DNA from: Halobacillus campisalis
GTDB taxonomy: Bacteria > Bacillota > Bacilli > Bacillales > Halobacillaceae
Direction: 5' to 3'
Assembly: GCF_030345335.1 (NCBI RefSeq)
Contig: NZ_JAPVRC010000006.1
Span: 183,198-247,197, forward strand
DNA length: 64,000 nucleotides
Position 1 is the first letter of the stretch, and the number at the start of each line of letters is the position of its first letter. A program made the position numbers and the translations under genes. Of the stretch, positions 1 through 9,957 are shown in pieces. The notes beneath the pieces are model-generated. The model was not told the DNA's origin, searched no databases, and saw only the letters and a list, made by a program, of their open reading frames with translations.

Positions 1-1150
1 TCAAGCTGGAATTGTTAATGGGATTGGTGACCGCTTCAGTCAAGTGGCCGTGTTAGCACTAGTCTTGAATTTGACGGGATCAGGGCTGATGGTAGGTCTC
101 GTGATGGGAGCACGCATCATACCGTATATCATCTTACCTCCATTAGGCGGCAGGTTAGCAGATCGTTATGACCGACGAACACTCATGATACTAACGGATA
201 GTATCCGTTTTCCTTTCGCTCTGTTATTTTTGTTCGTTGAAAATCAGGAAGGGTTATGGGTTGTGTACACTGCAGTAATCGTGCTTGCTTGTGGAGAGGC
301 CTTTTATCAGCCCATTAGAAAATCCACTATTAGTTCATTAGTTGAAAAGGAATCGCTTCTTAAAGTGAACGCATTGGAACAAGTAATGATAGGAGTCGTA
401 CTCATATTAGGGTCAGTGACAGGTGGTATTGTAGCATTTTTTATCAGTCCAAAAGTTTCTTTTATCATTAACTCTCTAACATTTCTGGTTGCTGCTTTAT
501 GGATAAAAAAATTACCTGAATTGAAATCAAATAAAAAACAAATGGAAAAGACTAAAGATGAATCGGATTGGTACCGTAACTTGAAACCGATTATTTGGTT
601 TGTCCTTTTCGTCCAATTCTTGCTGCCGATTACGGATGGGATATTTAACGTTTTAATTACTTATTACGGCGGCAACACGTTTGGAAAGGAAGATCTAGGG
701 ATCGGCCTGTTGTATGGATCTCTTGGTATCGGTCTTGTCATCAGCTTTTATATTTCAGCACGTTTTAATAAAAGGAAGTTACTGAAAGCCAGTCTCTTTT
801 TCATTGTTGTAGAAGGGGTGATGCAAATTTTAGCCAGTCAGTCTTCCTCTATCGTTTCTATGTGCTTCCTTTTTATCATGATATCAGCAGCTGGCGGAGT
901 GACGGCAGCCTGCTTAGACAGCTTAGTAATGGAAAAAACAGATCCTAGTCACTTGGGGAAAGTGTTTGGAGTTATAGAAGCTGTATCAAATATACAAGTC
1001 GGGATATTTATGGTTGCAGGCGGAATATTGATCGACAGTTTCGAAGCCAGATTACTTGGCTTATATGGAGGGGAGTTGAATATAGCGTTGGCCGTTCTAT
1101 TTATGCTCATTCTTGTTGGCTCTAAAGTTTTTTGTAAAAGGATCAGTTAA
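1..1150 (+). CDS. MFS transporter, 5' end outside window
   Basis: Major facilitator superfamily permease, probably a drug or solute exporter of the macrolide-efflux/EntS-like type. The reading frame is open from base 2, and the residues before the first GTG at 44 (QAGIVNGIGDRFSQ) are typical of TM1 in this family, so the gene is cut by the window edge rather than starting at 44. MFS motif A is visible (GGRLADRYDRR), followed by about ten further hydrophobic segments and a charged central loop (ESNKKQMEKTKDESD region). The substrate cannot be told from sequence. The family call is secure; the specific role is unknown. Confidence 0.85.
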   Translation, partial: QAGIVNGIGDRFSQVAVLALVLNLTGSGLMVGLVMGARIIPYIILPPLGGRLADRYDRRTLMILTDSIRFPFALLFLFVENQEGLWVVYTAVIVLACGEAFYQPIRKSTISSLVEKESLLKVNALEQVMIGVVLILGSVTGGIVAFFISPKVSFIINSLTFLVAALWIKKLPELKSNKKQMEKTKDESDWYRNLKPIIWFVLFVQFLLPITDGIFNVLITYYGGNTFGKEDLGIGLLYGSLGIGLVISFYISARFNKRKLLKASLFFIVVEGVMQILASQSSSIVSMCFLFIMISAAGGVTAACLDSLVMEKTDPSHLGKVFGVIEAVSNIQVGIFMVAGGILIDSFEARLLGLYGGELNIALAVLFMLILVGSKVFCKRIS

Positions 1151-1558
1151 GGTAACTATTTAAAACAACAAACGAAAGAGTTAATAATATCTTGTACCAT
1201 AATCGGATAATAATAGAACTGTATAGTATTACAAAAAGTAAGCAAATAAGAACGGTGATGCTAAACATGGAATTATTTTTTAAGGTGCAGGAATTGATAT
1301 AAAAAATTATTTGCAAAAAGTATACAGTGGGTAATTAACTAAGTCACATCTCTATAAAAATAATAAAGTAGCAGCAGCGGTTTATGATGGTGAGAATTTA
1401 TTAAAGCAGCGAATTTAAAGAAACTAGTAAAACTCTCTGATACTAAGTCTGCAGTTAATTAAAGTGCAGGTCTGATTAATATTGCAATATAAAAATTACG
1501 TTTAATCAAAGATGAAAAAGGTTAAATGTATATAACTGTCGATTTGAGGTGGGGAACA
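1151..1558. other. intergenic, possible decayed coding remnant
   Basis: A 408-base stretch with no intact gene. Several short frames read like protein interrupted by stops, for example KVAAAVYDGENLLKQRI near 1369-1420 and a lysine/serine-rich stretch just after it in another frame. This could be the remains of a small gene, or chance in AT-rich DNA. No clear terminator or strong promoter was recognised. Transcription of fdhD must start here or upstream. Confidence 0.3.
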
Positions 1559-2365
1559 ATGAAAAGAGAGACTCGTCATATTCCCATGATAAAGTACGAA
1601 GATGGAAAAATTACACATACAGACGATGAAATTGCCGAAGAGTATCCTCTAACCATTATGGTGAATGATGAGGAGTTCGCTACTATGGTATGCACACCAG
1701 ATCACCTCGAAGAATTAGTCATAGGATTTCTCGCTTCTGAAGGGATAATAAGATACGTAGACGATATCCTATCTATGCATATCGATAAAGGTCGGGGCTA
1801 TGCTTACATAACGACCCATAAACAGGTTAATTCCACATCTTCCAATAAACGGTGGATCGGGTCTTGCTGCGGAATGAGCAGAGCTTTTTATTTTCAAACA
1901 GATGCAAAACAGGCTAAAACAGTAATGGATGATTTTAAAGTGAAGCCTGAAGATTGTCTTAACTTGATGAAAGCGTTTCAGGAGAGAGCCTCTATTTTTA
2001 AAAAGACAGGCGGAGTCCATCAGGCAGCCATTGCATCAAGAGAAGGTATTGAGTTGATTTTTCACGATATCGGCAGACATAATGCGCTGGATAAATTGAA
2101 TGGCTTTATGATCAAAAATAAAATATCTAGAAAAGAAAAAATGGTAATCTTCAGTGGAAGGATCTCTTCAGAGATTTTAATAAAAGTATCAAAAATGAGA
2201 TTGGGTTTCCTACTATCTAAATCAGCTCCAACAGATCTGGCTATTGAGCTCGCTGACGACCTGAATATTACGGCGATAGGTTTTGCCAGGGGAAAACGAA
2301 TGAATATATATACACACTCCAATCGATTACTCATTGAAGAATCAACAGAGCTGGACTTAAATTAG
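1559..2365 (+). CDS. fdhD: FdhD sulfurtransferase for formate dehydrogenase
   Basis: FdhD passes sulfur from a cysteine desulfurase to the Mo-bisMGD cofactor, which is required before formate dehydrogenase is active. The product is 268 aa, the usual size. The conserved cysteine loop (SCCGMSR) and the C-terminal FdhD signatures ([24 protein letters not shown]) are present. An in-frame ATG exists at 1526, but the strong GAGGTGGGG at 1546-1554 points to the ATG at 1559. The stop at 2363-2365 overlaps the ribosome binding site of the next gene, so fdhD and the dehydrogenase are co-transcribed and probably translationally coupled. Confidence 0.93.
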   Translation: MKRETRHIPMIKYEDGKITHTDDEIAEEYPLTIMVNDEEFATMVCTPDHLEELVIGFLASEGIIRYVDDILSMHIDKGRGYAYITTHKQVNSTSSNKRWIGSCCGMSRAFYFQTDAKQAKTVMDDFKVKPEDCLNLMKAFQERASIFKKTGGVHQAAIASREGIELIFHDIGRHNALDKLNGFMIKNKISRKEKMVIFSGRISSEILIKVSKMRLGFLLSKSAPTDLAIELADDLNITAIGFARGKRMNIYTHSNRLLIEESTELDLN

Positions 2366-2376
2366 GAGGGGTTATT

Positions 2377-5328
2377 TTGTTAGAAAGAGATCACACGGTG
2401 ATAACGCTTAACGGGAAAGAGTACTTAGCAGATCCAGGGCAGAACTTATTAGATTTTATTAATACGACAGAAGAGCAAGTCCCGCAAATTTGTTATAACG
2501 AATCGTTGGGACCAATTGAAACATGCGACACTTGCCTCGTCCAAATCAATGGGGAACTTCAACGTGCCTGCGGTATGAAAGTCGAAGCAGGTATGAAGGT
2601 ACAGACACAGCTGCCACATGTTCACAAAGCACAAAAAGAATCCCTGGATCGGATTTTAGAAAACCATGAGCTGTATTGCACAGTATGTGACTATAATAAT
2701 GGCGATTGTGAAATACATAATACAATGGCCGAGTTCGGTTTAGAACACCAGTCGAGACCATTTGAAGAAAAGCCATATAATAGAGATGATTCCGGTCCTT
2801 TTTACCGTTATGATCCTGATCAGTGCATTTTGTGCGGCAGGTGCGTTGAAGTCTGCCAGGATGTTCAAGTCAACGAAACATTGACCATCGATTGGGAAAG
2901 GCAGCAGCCGCGGGTCATATGGGACAACGATGTTCCCATGGATCAATCATCATGTGTAAACTGCGGACAGTGTTCTACAGTTTGTCCATGTAATGCAATG
3001 ATGGAAAAAGGTATGGAGAGAGAGGCTGGTTTTCTTACTGATCAGGAGCCGGGCATTTTAAAGTCGATGATTGAAATGACAAAAAAAGTGGAAACAGGCT
3101 ATGGTCCATTGTTTGCTGTTTCTGATAGTGAAGCAGCCATGCGTGAAGAACGAATCAAGAAGACTAAAACAGTATGTACTTACTGTGGAGTCGGTTGTTC
3201 CTTTGATGTATGGACTAAAGACCGTAAGATATTAAAGGTAGAACCTAATGCCGAATCTCCTGCCAATGGGATTTCCACTTGTATAAAAGGGAAATTTGGA
3301 TGGGACTACGTGAACAGCGAGGAACGACTGACTAAACCGCTAATAAGACGCGGGGATGCTTTTGAAGAAGTTGAATGGGACGAAGCGATTTCATATGTAG
3401 CCAGCAGATTCAAAGAAATTAAAGAAAAACGTGGAGCCGATGATATCGGGTTCATTTCCTCTTCAAAGGCTACCAATGAAGAGTCGTATTTGATGCAGAA
3501 GCTGTCTCGTCAAATTATAGGGACAAATAATGTCGATAACTGCTCCCGATATTGTCAGACACCGGCAACTAAAGGTTTATTCCGCACAGTGGGGCATGGA
3601 GGAGATTCCGGGTCCATTGAAGATATAGCTAAAGCTGACTTAGTAATTACTATAGGTTCAAACACAGCAGAATCTCATCCAGTATTGGCTTCCCGCATCA
3701 AGCGCTCGCAAAAATTGTTCGGGCAGAAGCTGTTTGTATTTGATATTAGAAAACATGAGATGGCTACGAGAGCTGATCGTTTCTATCAACCGAAATCAGG
3801 TACGGACCTCGTGTGGATTTCTGCAGTATCCAAGTATATCTTAGATCGTGGTTTAGAGGACAGAACATTCATCGACGAGTGGGTGAATGGGTTTGAAGAG
3901 TACCGCCAGAGCTTAGAACAATTTACGATGGAGTATGCTTCCAATTTGACTGGAATTCCTGAAGGTGAACTTATAGATGTTGCTGAAGATATAGCCCGTT
4001 CAGGTAAGGTATCCGTATGCTGGGCTATGGGAGTCACTCAGCATATGCGTGGCAGTGATACGAGTACTGCAATTTCTAATTTACTGCTACTTACAGGAAA
4101 CTACCGGAAGGAAGGCTGTGGAGCGTATCCATTGCGTGGCCATAATAATGTTCAGGGCTGCAGCGATTTTGGCAGTATTCCTAACTTTTTCCCAGGATAT
4201 GAGGAAACCACTGATGATGAAGTTCGCAGCCGCTATGAAGAAGCCTGGAATTGTGAAATACCTAAAGAAGCAGGGAAAGATAACCATCAGATGATAGAAG
4301 CAATACATGACGGCAATTTAAGTTCGATGTTTGTCATCGGAGAAGATACAGGTATTGTCGACGCAAATATCAATTACGTTACTGCTGCTTTTGAAAAGTT
4401 GGATTTCTTCGTTGTTCAGGATCTATTTTTCACAAAAACTGCTGAATATGCAGACGTAGTCCTTCCGGCTTCTCCAAGTCTTGAGAAGGAAGGAACATTT
4501 ACTAATACAGAACGTCGGATCCAGCGATTATATAAAGTTCTGGACCCTCTCCCTGGCTCTAAGCCCGATTGGGAAATTCTCCAGCTTATTGCTCAAGAGC
4601 TGGGTGGTGACTGGAACTATGATCATCCTTCTGAGATTATGGACGAAGCCGCAAGCTTAGCGCCACTATTTGCAGGTGTATCTTACGAACGTTTGGAAGG
4701 GTATGATTCTCTTCAGTGGCCAGTGGCTGCAGACGGCACGGATGAACCATTACTGTTCTTAGATGGCTTTCCTTTCGAAGACCGTAAAGCTAAATTTTTC
4801 CCGCTGGACTTTGAACTGGATTACGATACTTCAGAGGAATATGACCTTCATGTAAATAATGGACGACTTCTTGAACATTTCCATGAAGGAAACATGACCT
4901 ATAAAGTGGAAGGTATTGTTAAGAAAACACCTAACCCATTTATAGAAGTATCTGAAGAGTTAGCAAGAGAGCGGAAAATTCATGAAGGCGCTGAAATCAA
5001 ACTGATTTCTGAAGCTGGAGAAGCTACGGGTGTGGTCACTGTCACTGACCGTGTTAGAGGAAATGAATTGTTCATTCCTATGAGTGCCAATGGTAAATCC
5101 GCCGTAAACTTCTTAACAGATAACCGTGTGGATAAGGATACGAACACTCCCGCCTATAAAGAAATAGCGGTGCGCATGGAAGTTGTTAAGAAAAAAGGGA
5201 AATCACCAATTCCGACGAATAATCACAGAAGAGGCCAACCCGTTCCGCAAGTTGGAGTTAAGGTTGAAGAGAAATGGGAAAGAGAAGATTATATATTCCC
5301 AGGAGATCAGGTGAATAAAGATGGCTAA
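2377..5328 (+). CDS. fdhF: Formate dehydrogenase, molybdopterin alpha subunit
   Basis: Large cytoplasmic Mo-bisMGD enzyme oxidising formate to CO2, 983 aa, matching B. subtilis YrhE/YjgC in size and architecture. In order: a 2Fe-2S ferredoxin-like domain (about 5-80), a NADH-dehydrogenase G-type His/Cys cluster region (about 80-120), two 4Fe-4S ferredoxin motifs ([11 protein letters not shown] and [11 protein letters not shown]), a molybdopterin 4Fe-4S motif (CTYCGVGC), the catalytic domain and a C-terminal dinucleotide-binding domain. The residue equivalent to the selenocysteine of E. coli FdhF is Cys393 (NCSRYCQ). The start is TTG, 7-12 bases after AGGAGGGG. The fused electron-transfer domains suggest a soluble NAD- or ferredoxin-linked enzyme; the acceptor is not shown. 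Confidence 0.95.
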   Translation: MLERDHTVITLNGKEYLADPGQNLLDFINTTEEQVPQICYNESLGPIETCDTCLVQINGELQRACGMKVEAGMKVQTQLPHVHKAQKESLDRILENHELYCTVCDYNNGDCEIHNTMAEFGLEHQSRPFEEKPYNRDDSGPFYRYDPDQCILCGRCVEVCQDVQVNETLTIDWERQQPRVIWDNDVPMDQSSCVNCGQCSTVCPCNAMMEKGMEREAGFLTDQEPGILKSMIEMTKKVETGYGPLFAVSDSEAAMREERIKKTKTVCTYCGVGCSFDVWTKDRKILKVEPNAESPANGISTCIKGKFGWDYVNSEERLTKPLIRRGDAFEEVEWDEAISYVASRFKEIKEKRGADDIGFISSSKATNEESYLMQKLSRQIIGTNNVDNCSRYCQTPATKGLFRTVGHGGDSGSIEDIAKADLVITIGSNTAESHPVLASRIKRSQKLFGQKLFVFDIRKHEMATRADRFYQPKSGTDLVWISAVSKYILDRGLEDRTFIDEWVNGFEEYRQSLEQFTMEYASNLTGIPEGELIDVAEDIARSGKVSVCWAMGVTQHMRGSDTSTAISNLLLLTGNYRKEGCGAYPLRGHNNVQGCSDFGSIPNFFPGYEETTDDEVRSRYEEAWNCEIPKEAGKDNHQMIEAIHDGNLSSMFVIGEDTGIVDANINYVTAAFEKLDFFVVQDLFFTKTAEYADVVLPASPSLEKEGTFTNTERRIQRLYKVLDPLPGSKPDWEILQLIAQELGGDWNYDHPSEIMDEAASLAPLFAGVSYERLEGYDSLQWPVAADGTDEPLLFLDGFPFEDRKAKFFPLDFELDYDTSEEYDLHVNNGRLLEHFHEGNMTYKVEGIVKKTPNPFIEVSEELARERKIHEGAEIKLISEAGEATGVVTVTDRVRGNELFIPMSANGKSAVNFLTDNRVDKDTNTPAYKEIAVRMEVVKKKGKSPIPTNNHRRGQPVPQVGVKVEEKWEREDYIFPGDQVNKDG

Positions 5329-5788
5329 ATCTATAACTAATATTAAGAGGTTGGAAGTTCCTAAAGAGAAGCAGGTGGAAAGAGATTTAGATGAAGTCAG
5401 GGAAGCAGTCTCCGAAAATAAAGAAGCAATTTTAAAAGGGATAAAATTGTTAAAATCGCTTGATGAAGTAGGAACCCTGGATACGGCCAACGCTTTTTCT
5501 CATTCAAAGAAAAAAGCTTTGGAGCATCTTGTTAATGAAGTCAGTAAAGACCAATATACTCAGCTTTTTGAGAATCTGCCTGAGCTTGTCTTCCTAATGG
5601 GGGATCTTGATATGAAAGCAATTAGAGAAACGACAGGACGGGTGAACCAAGGCATAAAAGAAATGAATGAACTTGAGCCTGAGCAAAAAACGACCATTTT
5701 CGATTTAGCTAAAGCTTTAAAGGACCCTGAAATCAATAAAAGCATCACAATGCTTATGCAACTCTTAAAAGGTATGGGTAGAGATTAA
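5321..5788 (+). CDS. DUF1641 formate dehydrogenase partner (YrhD-like)
   Basis: Helical 155-aa soluble protein of the DUF1641 family (B. subtilis YrhD/YjgD), which almost always lies directly downstream of this kind of formate dehydrogenase. It starts inside the dehydrogenase gene (8-base overlap, ATGGCTAA), indicating translational coupling and roughly balanced production. Typical features are the long amphipathic helices and the [12 protein letters not shown] and [14 protein letters not shown] segments. A role as accessory or electron-transfer-linked subunit is inferred from genomic association; its biochemical job is not established. Confidence 0.88.
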   Translation: MAKSITNIKRLEVPKEKQVERDLDEVREAVSENKEAILKGIKLLKSLDEVGTLDTANAFSHSKKKALEHLVNEVSKDQYTQLFENLPELVFLMGDLDMKAIRETTGRVNQGIKEMNELEPEQKTTIFDLAKALKDPEINKSITMLMQLLKGMGRD

Positions 5789-5792
5789 AAAT

Positions 5793-5830
5793 AACGGCAG
5801 TGCCTATTCTCAGGCACTGCCGTTGTTTTT
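5793..5830. terminator. Rho-independent terminator, probably bidirectional
   Basis: A 12-bp perfect stem (ACGGCAGTGCCT at 5794-5805 with its complement at 5812-5823, 6-base loop) followed by TGTTTTTT. It ends the formate dehydrogenase operon and sits against the 3' end of the convergent DUF456 gene, with an A-rich 5' side that can serve the other strand. Confidence 0.9.
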
Positions 5831-6312
5831 TAAATCCAAATCTCTACAAAAAACCATATGATCATCATCAATTGAATGATGACCTTAGCAAAGCTTCCAC
5901 TGAGAAAACCGAATAACGATCCAATGCCGGCCTTGAACGCTTCATCTGCTGTTCTTTTTTGAGCCAATTCGACTACGAGCACAAGTACAAATGGAACAAC
6001 GATGATGCCAAAAGGCGGGATAATGAAGGACCCCGCAATTACGCCGATAGCGGCAGACCTTTCTCCCCATTTACTTCCCCCATACTTTTTAACAAAGTAA
6101 CTGTTGGCGATGATATCCGATACTATGAGTACAACAGTCAGCAGAATCATCGCTATCCAGAATAGGATACTTAATTCTCCGCCGTCTATAAAAAATTGGT
6201 AAGCAAGAAATCCGAGCCATAAGACGAGCGGTCCCGGAATGATTGGGAAAATTAAACTGGCGAAACTAGCCAGGAATAATAAACCGATAATTATCCATAT
6301 TACAATATCCAA
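5830..6312 (-). CDS. DUF456 membrane protein (YqgC-like)
   Basis: 160-aa integral membrane protein with about four to five hydrophobic segments and glycine-rich stretches (GVIAGSFIIPPFGIIVVPF). It matches B. subtilis YqgC in length and pattern. The start is a TTG at 6312 preceded by AGGAGG with an 8-base gap; no in-frame ATG is better placed. It is monocistronic. The molecular function of the family is unknown. Confidence 0.82.
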   Translation of the reverse strand: MDIVIWIIIGLLFLASFASLIFPIIPGPLVLWLGFLAYQFFIDGGELSILFWIAMILLTVVLIVSDIIANSYFVKKYGGSKWGERSAAIGVIAGSFIIPPFGIIVVPFVLVLVVELAQKRTADEAFKAGIGSLFGFLSGSFAKVIIQLMMIIWFFVEIWI

Positions 6313-6366
6313 TGCAGTGACCTCCTGTATGATTGCAAGTGATTATATCTTAAATGATCAACGATA

Positions 6367-6400
6367 AAAAATCGAGCTCAATTTTTTGAGCTCGATTTTC
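6367..6400 (-). terminator. Terminator of yhdN
   Basis: Perfect stem of 10 bp (ATCGAGCTCA / TGAGCTCGAT) extended by A-T pairs, with a T-run on the minus strand. It lies just downstream of the aldo/keto reductase stop. Confidence 0.85.
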
Positions 6401-6423
6401 CTTTTGATTTAAAGAACGTAATA

Positions 6424-7419
6424 CTAAACTTCTTGTCTTGTAGGAGGAGCCATAAATTCTGGACCTACTGGGTCTTTGATATTTCTATTTAAGATCTCAT
6501 CAATATCTTTCATGCTTTCATCATCAATTGAAAAATCGTTGACACCATCAACAGGGTCCAGCTGATCGGGGCGGCGGCCACCCATCAACGCAATTCCAGA
6601 GCCCGGCTGCTGAAGTACCCAGCGAATAGCGAGGTGGATGACGTCTTTGTCAAAACGTTCCTTGGCTAATTCGTCAAGTTCTTGTACTGCACTTAGATAC
6701 TGGTTGAAACGAGGCTGTTGGAACTTGGGGTCGTTATTCCTTAAATCATCCCCATCAAATGAACGGTCTGCAGACATTTTCCCGGAAAGTAAACCGCGGC
6801 AAAGCGAGCCGTAAGTTATTGTGGTGATGTCATGCTTTTGAGTGTAAGGTAAAATGTCTCCCTCAATATCTCTTTCAAATAAGTTATATGGAGGCTGCAA
6901 CGTGTGTATAGGTGCAGCTTCTCTAAAAATGTCCATTTGTTCAGGTGAAAAATTGCTTACACCAATTGCCCGGATTTTACCTTGTTTATGCAAATAGTGT
7001 AAAGCTTCCGCCGTTTCATGAATAGGCGTCAAAGGGTCAGGCCAGTGCACTTGATATACATCAATATAATCAGTTTGAAGACGCTTCAATGAGTTTTCAA
7101 CTTCTTGATGTATTCTTTCTTTAGTGCCATTTCTAAATGGCTGCTCATCTTTCCAATCCAGAGCCACTTTAGTAGCCAAAGAGATTTGGTCTCTGCTCCC
7201 ATATTCTTTAACGGCTTTACCGACTATTTCTTCAGATCGCCCAAACCCGTAAACAGGAGCCGTATCAATAAAGTTGATTCCTTTATCTAAAGCTGAATGG
7301 ATAGTTTTTATGGACTCTTTTTCATCTGTTCCACCCCACATCCAGCCTCCAATAGCCCAGGTTCCTAACCCGATTCGGCTGGATGTAATATCTGTGTTTG
7401 CAATATTTATCTTTTCCAT
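6424..7419 (-). CDS. yhdN: Aldo/keto reductase, general stress protein 69 type
   Basis: NADPH-dependent aldo/keto reductase, 331 aa, the same length as B. subtilis YhdN (GSP69, AKR11B) and similar along its whole length, including the C-terminal DPVGPEFMAPPTRQE. The catalytic tetrad is visible: Asp and Tyr in DTAPVYGFG, Lys in ATKVAL, His in VHWPD. The cofactor-binding segments GVSNFS and ALMGGRRPDQ are present. It reduces aldehydes or ketones; the physiological substrate is unknown. The ATG follows GGAGGTG. A good sigma-B-type promoter lies upstream (7450-7475), agreeing with the known sigma-B control of yhdN in B. subtilis. Confidence 0.92.
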   Translation of the reverse strand: MEKINIANTDITSSRIGLGTWAIGGWMWGGTDEKESIKTIHSALDKGINFIDTAPVYGFGRSEEIVGKAVKEYGSRDQISLATKVALDWKDEQPFRNGTKERIHQEVENSLKRLQTDYIDVYQVHWPDPLTPIHETAEALHYLHKQGKIRAIGVSNFSPEQMDIFREAAPIHTLQPPYNLFERDIEGDILPYTQKHDITTITYGSLCRGLLSGKMSADRSFDGDDLRNNDPKFQQPRFNQYLSAVQELDELAKERFDKDVIHLAIRWVLQQPGSGIALMGGRRPDQLDPVDGVNDFSIDDESMKDIDEILNRNIKDPVGPEFMAPPTRQEV

Positions 7420-7449
7420 CGTTACACCTCCAAAATCTTATAATGGAAT

Positions 7450-7475
7450 GTACCCTTAATGTTCGTCTATTAACC
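7450..7475 (-). promoter_or_regulatory. Sigma-B-type promoter for yhdN
   Basis: Reading the minus strand: GGTTAA, a 14-base spacer, then GGGTAC, each box one base from the B. subtilis sigma-B consensus GTTTAA-N12-15-GGGTAT. It lies 31-56 bases upstream of the yhdN start. Confidence 0.65.
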
Positions 7476-7553
7476 TTCTACTTCGGCATATATACATATT
7501 AAAAGTGGTTGAGGTATAATTAATTCAGGCTTTTTTAAAAGGGGGAGTTCCAA

Positions 7554-9917
7554 ATGGAACCTTTAAAAGAGATTGAACACGAGAAGAGAAAAATAAAGCG
7601 CTGGAAAAAGGTCACATTAGTGATTACGGGTGTAATTATGTTGCTAATGGCTGCTGCGCTTATATTTGTAAACGCTTACATAAATCGTTCACTACCCGAA
7701 ACCGTCGGCCAAATTAAGTTAGAAGGTCTTAGTGAGGAAGTCAGCATTATTCGGGACGAGCAAGGAGTCCCGAATATTAAAGCTAAGTCTGATGAAGATC
7801 TATTTAGAGCGCAGGGTTATGTACAGGCACAAGACCGTATGTTCCAAATGGAGCTTGCAAGAAGGCAGGCATCGGGTACGCTAAGTGAAGTTGTGGGGAG
7901 TACGGCCATCGATCAAGATAAGTATTTTCGAACGCTAGGGTTAAGGAGGGCTGCGGAAAAGTCTATTCAAGAATATTCCGAAGAGGCTTTGAAAAGTTTG
8001 GAAGCATTTGCGGAAGGCGTGAATGAGTACATCGCGCAGGCTGTAGATCAAAACAAACTACCTGCAGAATTCATTTTAATGGGAATTGAACCAGAACCCT
8101 GGGAACCTGTCGATTCATTGACCATCGGGAAGTACATGGCCTTTGATTTAGGAGGACATTGGGAGAGACAGGCTTTTAACTATTATGCGATGCAAGAGTT
8201 TTCTCCCGAAGAAGCAGAAGAGCTTATGCCAGCCTATCCCGAAAATGCTCCGACGATTCTGGATGAAGAAACAATAGACATAGCTTCAAGCTTTAAAGGT
8301 GCCGTCCTGCCACAAGAATTCAATGGAAGTAATAATTGGGTAATTGATGGGAGCCTCACTTCATCAGGTTCTCCTTTGCTGGCGGATGATCCTCACCTTG
8401 GTTTAGCCACTCCGTCCATATGGTATCAAATGACTTTAAACTCCCCTGATTACAATGTTTCCGGTGTTATTTTCGCCGGTGTTCCGGGAATTATTTTAGG
8501 TCATAACGAAGATGTGGCATGGGGAGTAACAAATGTAGGACCGGACGTGCAGCAGCTGTATATGGAAAAAAGAAATCCTGAAAATGAGAATGAATTTCTA
8601 TTTGAAGAGAAGTGGGAAGAAGCGGAGGTTATTAACGAGCCGATACGGGTGAAAGGTGAGGATACGATAGACTATTCTGTTACAGAAACGAGACATGGAC
8701 CTGTCATCAGTGAATTTGCGGAAAACACGGGTGAATCATCAGTCTTGTCATTAAGGTGGACGGCTCTTGATCCTACTACGGAACTTGAAGCTATTCTGGA
8801 AATCAATAAAGCAAGAAATTGGGAAGAATTCGAAAATGGTTTAGAGAAGTTCCTAGCACCCGCTCAGAATTTTGTATATGCAGATAAAGAAGGGAACATA
8901 GCCTACAAAGCAAATGGTAGAATTCCGATATATGAGAACCCTGATGATGCTCTTCTTCCATTAAGAGGATGGACATCTGAGGATGAATGGAACGGGTTTA
9001 TTCCGTTTGATGAACTACCAGGTGCCGTCAATCCGGAAGAGGGGTTTATCGCAACAGCTAATAATAAAATAACTACAGTAGAATACCCTTATCATATAAG
9101 TCATAATTGGGCACAACCTTACCGTTATCAACGTATTATCGACATGATTAACGGCAAAGATAACCACACCTCAAAAGATATGAAAGACATGCAGTTAGAT
9201 GTATTGAACCTGCAGGCTGAAGAATTCCTAATTTATCTTCTGGACCAGCTCGAAGGTTCGAACGAAGAGACAATTCAATTAATGAACGACTGGAACTATA
9301 AAGATGAAGAAAATTTGCCGCAGCCTCTCATATTTCACCGGTGGATGCTGGCGATACAAGATCAAATATTTTCAAAGAAGATACCAAAAGATATGTTGGA
9401 GTTTTTTAAAGGGGCAGGACAGACCACGGATGAAATACTACGTACGAGTATGAAAGGAGAAGAATCTATTTGGTTGGAAGAGGCTGGTGGTATAGAGAAC
9501 GTCGTCCAGCTGGCTTTCGATGAAACCCTCATTGAATTGAAGGAAGAACAGGTGCAGGAACCTGCTGACTGGGAGTGGGGGAAATGGCACGCTGTAGAAT
9601 TTACTCACCCGCTATCGAGCATTGGGTTTTTGGAAAGGTTTTATAATCCCGGTGCTCCTGTCCCTGTTAGTGGAAGCAGGATAACCGTAAGAGCGGCAGG
9701 TTTCAATAACAGTGGAATTGTCGATCATGGGGCCTCATGGAGGTTTGTAATGGACCTAGCAGATCCAAGCAAGGCAGAGCACGTAGTAGGGCCGGGGCAG
9801 GCGGGCCATTTTCGCAGTGAGTGGTATCACAATCAACTGGGTGATTGGGTTTCAGGAAAGTATCACACGACACTTCTTAACGAATCTGATGGCAGCGAAC
9901 TTACTTTGCATCCTTAA
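7554..9917 (+). CDS. Penicillin acylase family amidohydrolase
   Basis: Ntn-hydrolase of the penicillin amidase family (S45), 787 aa. A single hydrophobic segment (about 18-42) anchors or exports the protein, so the catalytic part is extracytoplasmic. The precursor is expected to cleave itself before Ser259 in FNGSNNWV; this serine becomes the N-terminal nucleophile of the beta chain. Other family motifs are DRMFQMELARRQASG in the alpha chain and the RHGP, HNEDVAWG and FVYADKEGNIAY segments in the beta chain. Substrates of such proteins include beta-lactams, acyl-homoserine lactones and cyclic lipopeptides; none can be assigned here. It follows a GGGGGAG ribosome binding site and stands alone. 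Confidence 0.9.
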   Translation: MEPLKEIEHEKRKIKRWKKVTLVITGVIMLLMAAALIFVNAYINRSLPETVGQIKLEGLSEEVSIIRDEQGVPNIKAKSDEDLFRAQGYVQAQDRMFQMELARRQASGTLSEVVGSTAIDQDKYFRTLGLRRAAEKSIQEYSEEALKSLEAFAEGVNEYIAQAVDQNKLPAEFILMGIEPEPWEPVDSLTIGKYMAFDLGGHWERQAFNYYAMQEFSPEEAEELMPAYPENAPTILDEETIDIASSFKGAVLPQEFNGSNNWVIDGSLTSSGSPLLADDPHLGLATPSIWYQMTLNSPDYNVSGVIFAGVPGIILGHNEDVAWGVTNVGPDVQQLYMEKRNPENENEFLFEEKWEEAEVINEPIRVKGEDTIDYSVTETRHGPVISEFAENTGESSVLSLRWTALDPTTELEAILEINKARNWEEFENGLEKFLAPAQNFVYADKEGNIAYKANGRIPIYENPDDALLPLRGWTSEDEWNGFIPFDELPGAVNPEEGFIATANNKITTVEYPYHISHNWAQPYRYQRIIDMINGKDNHTSKDMKDMQLDVLNLQAEEFLIYLLDQLEGSNEETIQLMNDWNYKDEENLPQPLIFHRWMLAIQDQIFSKKIPKDMLEFFKGAGQTTDEILRTSMKGEESIWLEEAGGIENVVQLAFDETLIELKEEQVQEPADWEWGKWHAVEFTHPLSSIGFLERFYNPGAPVPVSGSRITVRAAGFNNSGIVDHGASWRFVMDLADPSKAEHVVGPGQAGHFRSEWYHNQLGDWVSGKYHTTLLNESDGSELTLHP

Positions 9918-9923
9918 TAAGAT

Positions 9924-9957
9924 ACGTGTCCTCTCTTATTCCGATGAGGACACGTTC
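9924..9957. terminator. Hairpin between convergent genes
   Basis: Ten-bp stem ACGTGTCCTC (9924-9933) with its complement at 9946-9955, loop 12. It overlaps the last codons of the sirtuin gene. The T-run is weak (TCTTA), so the terminator call is moderate. Confidence 0.55.
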
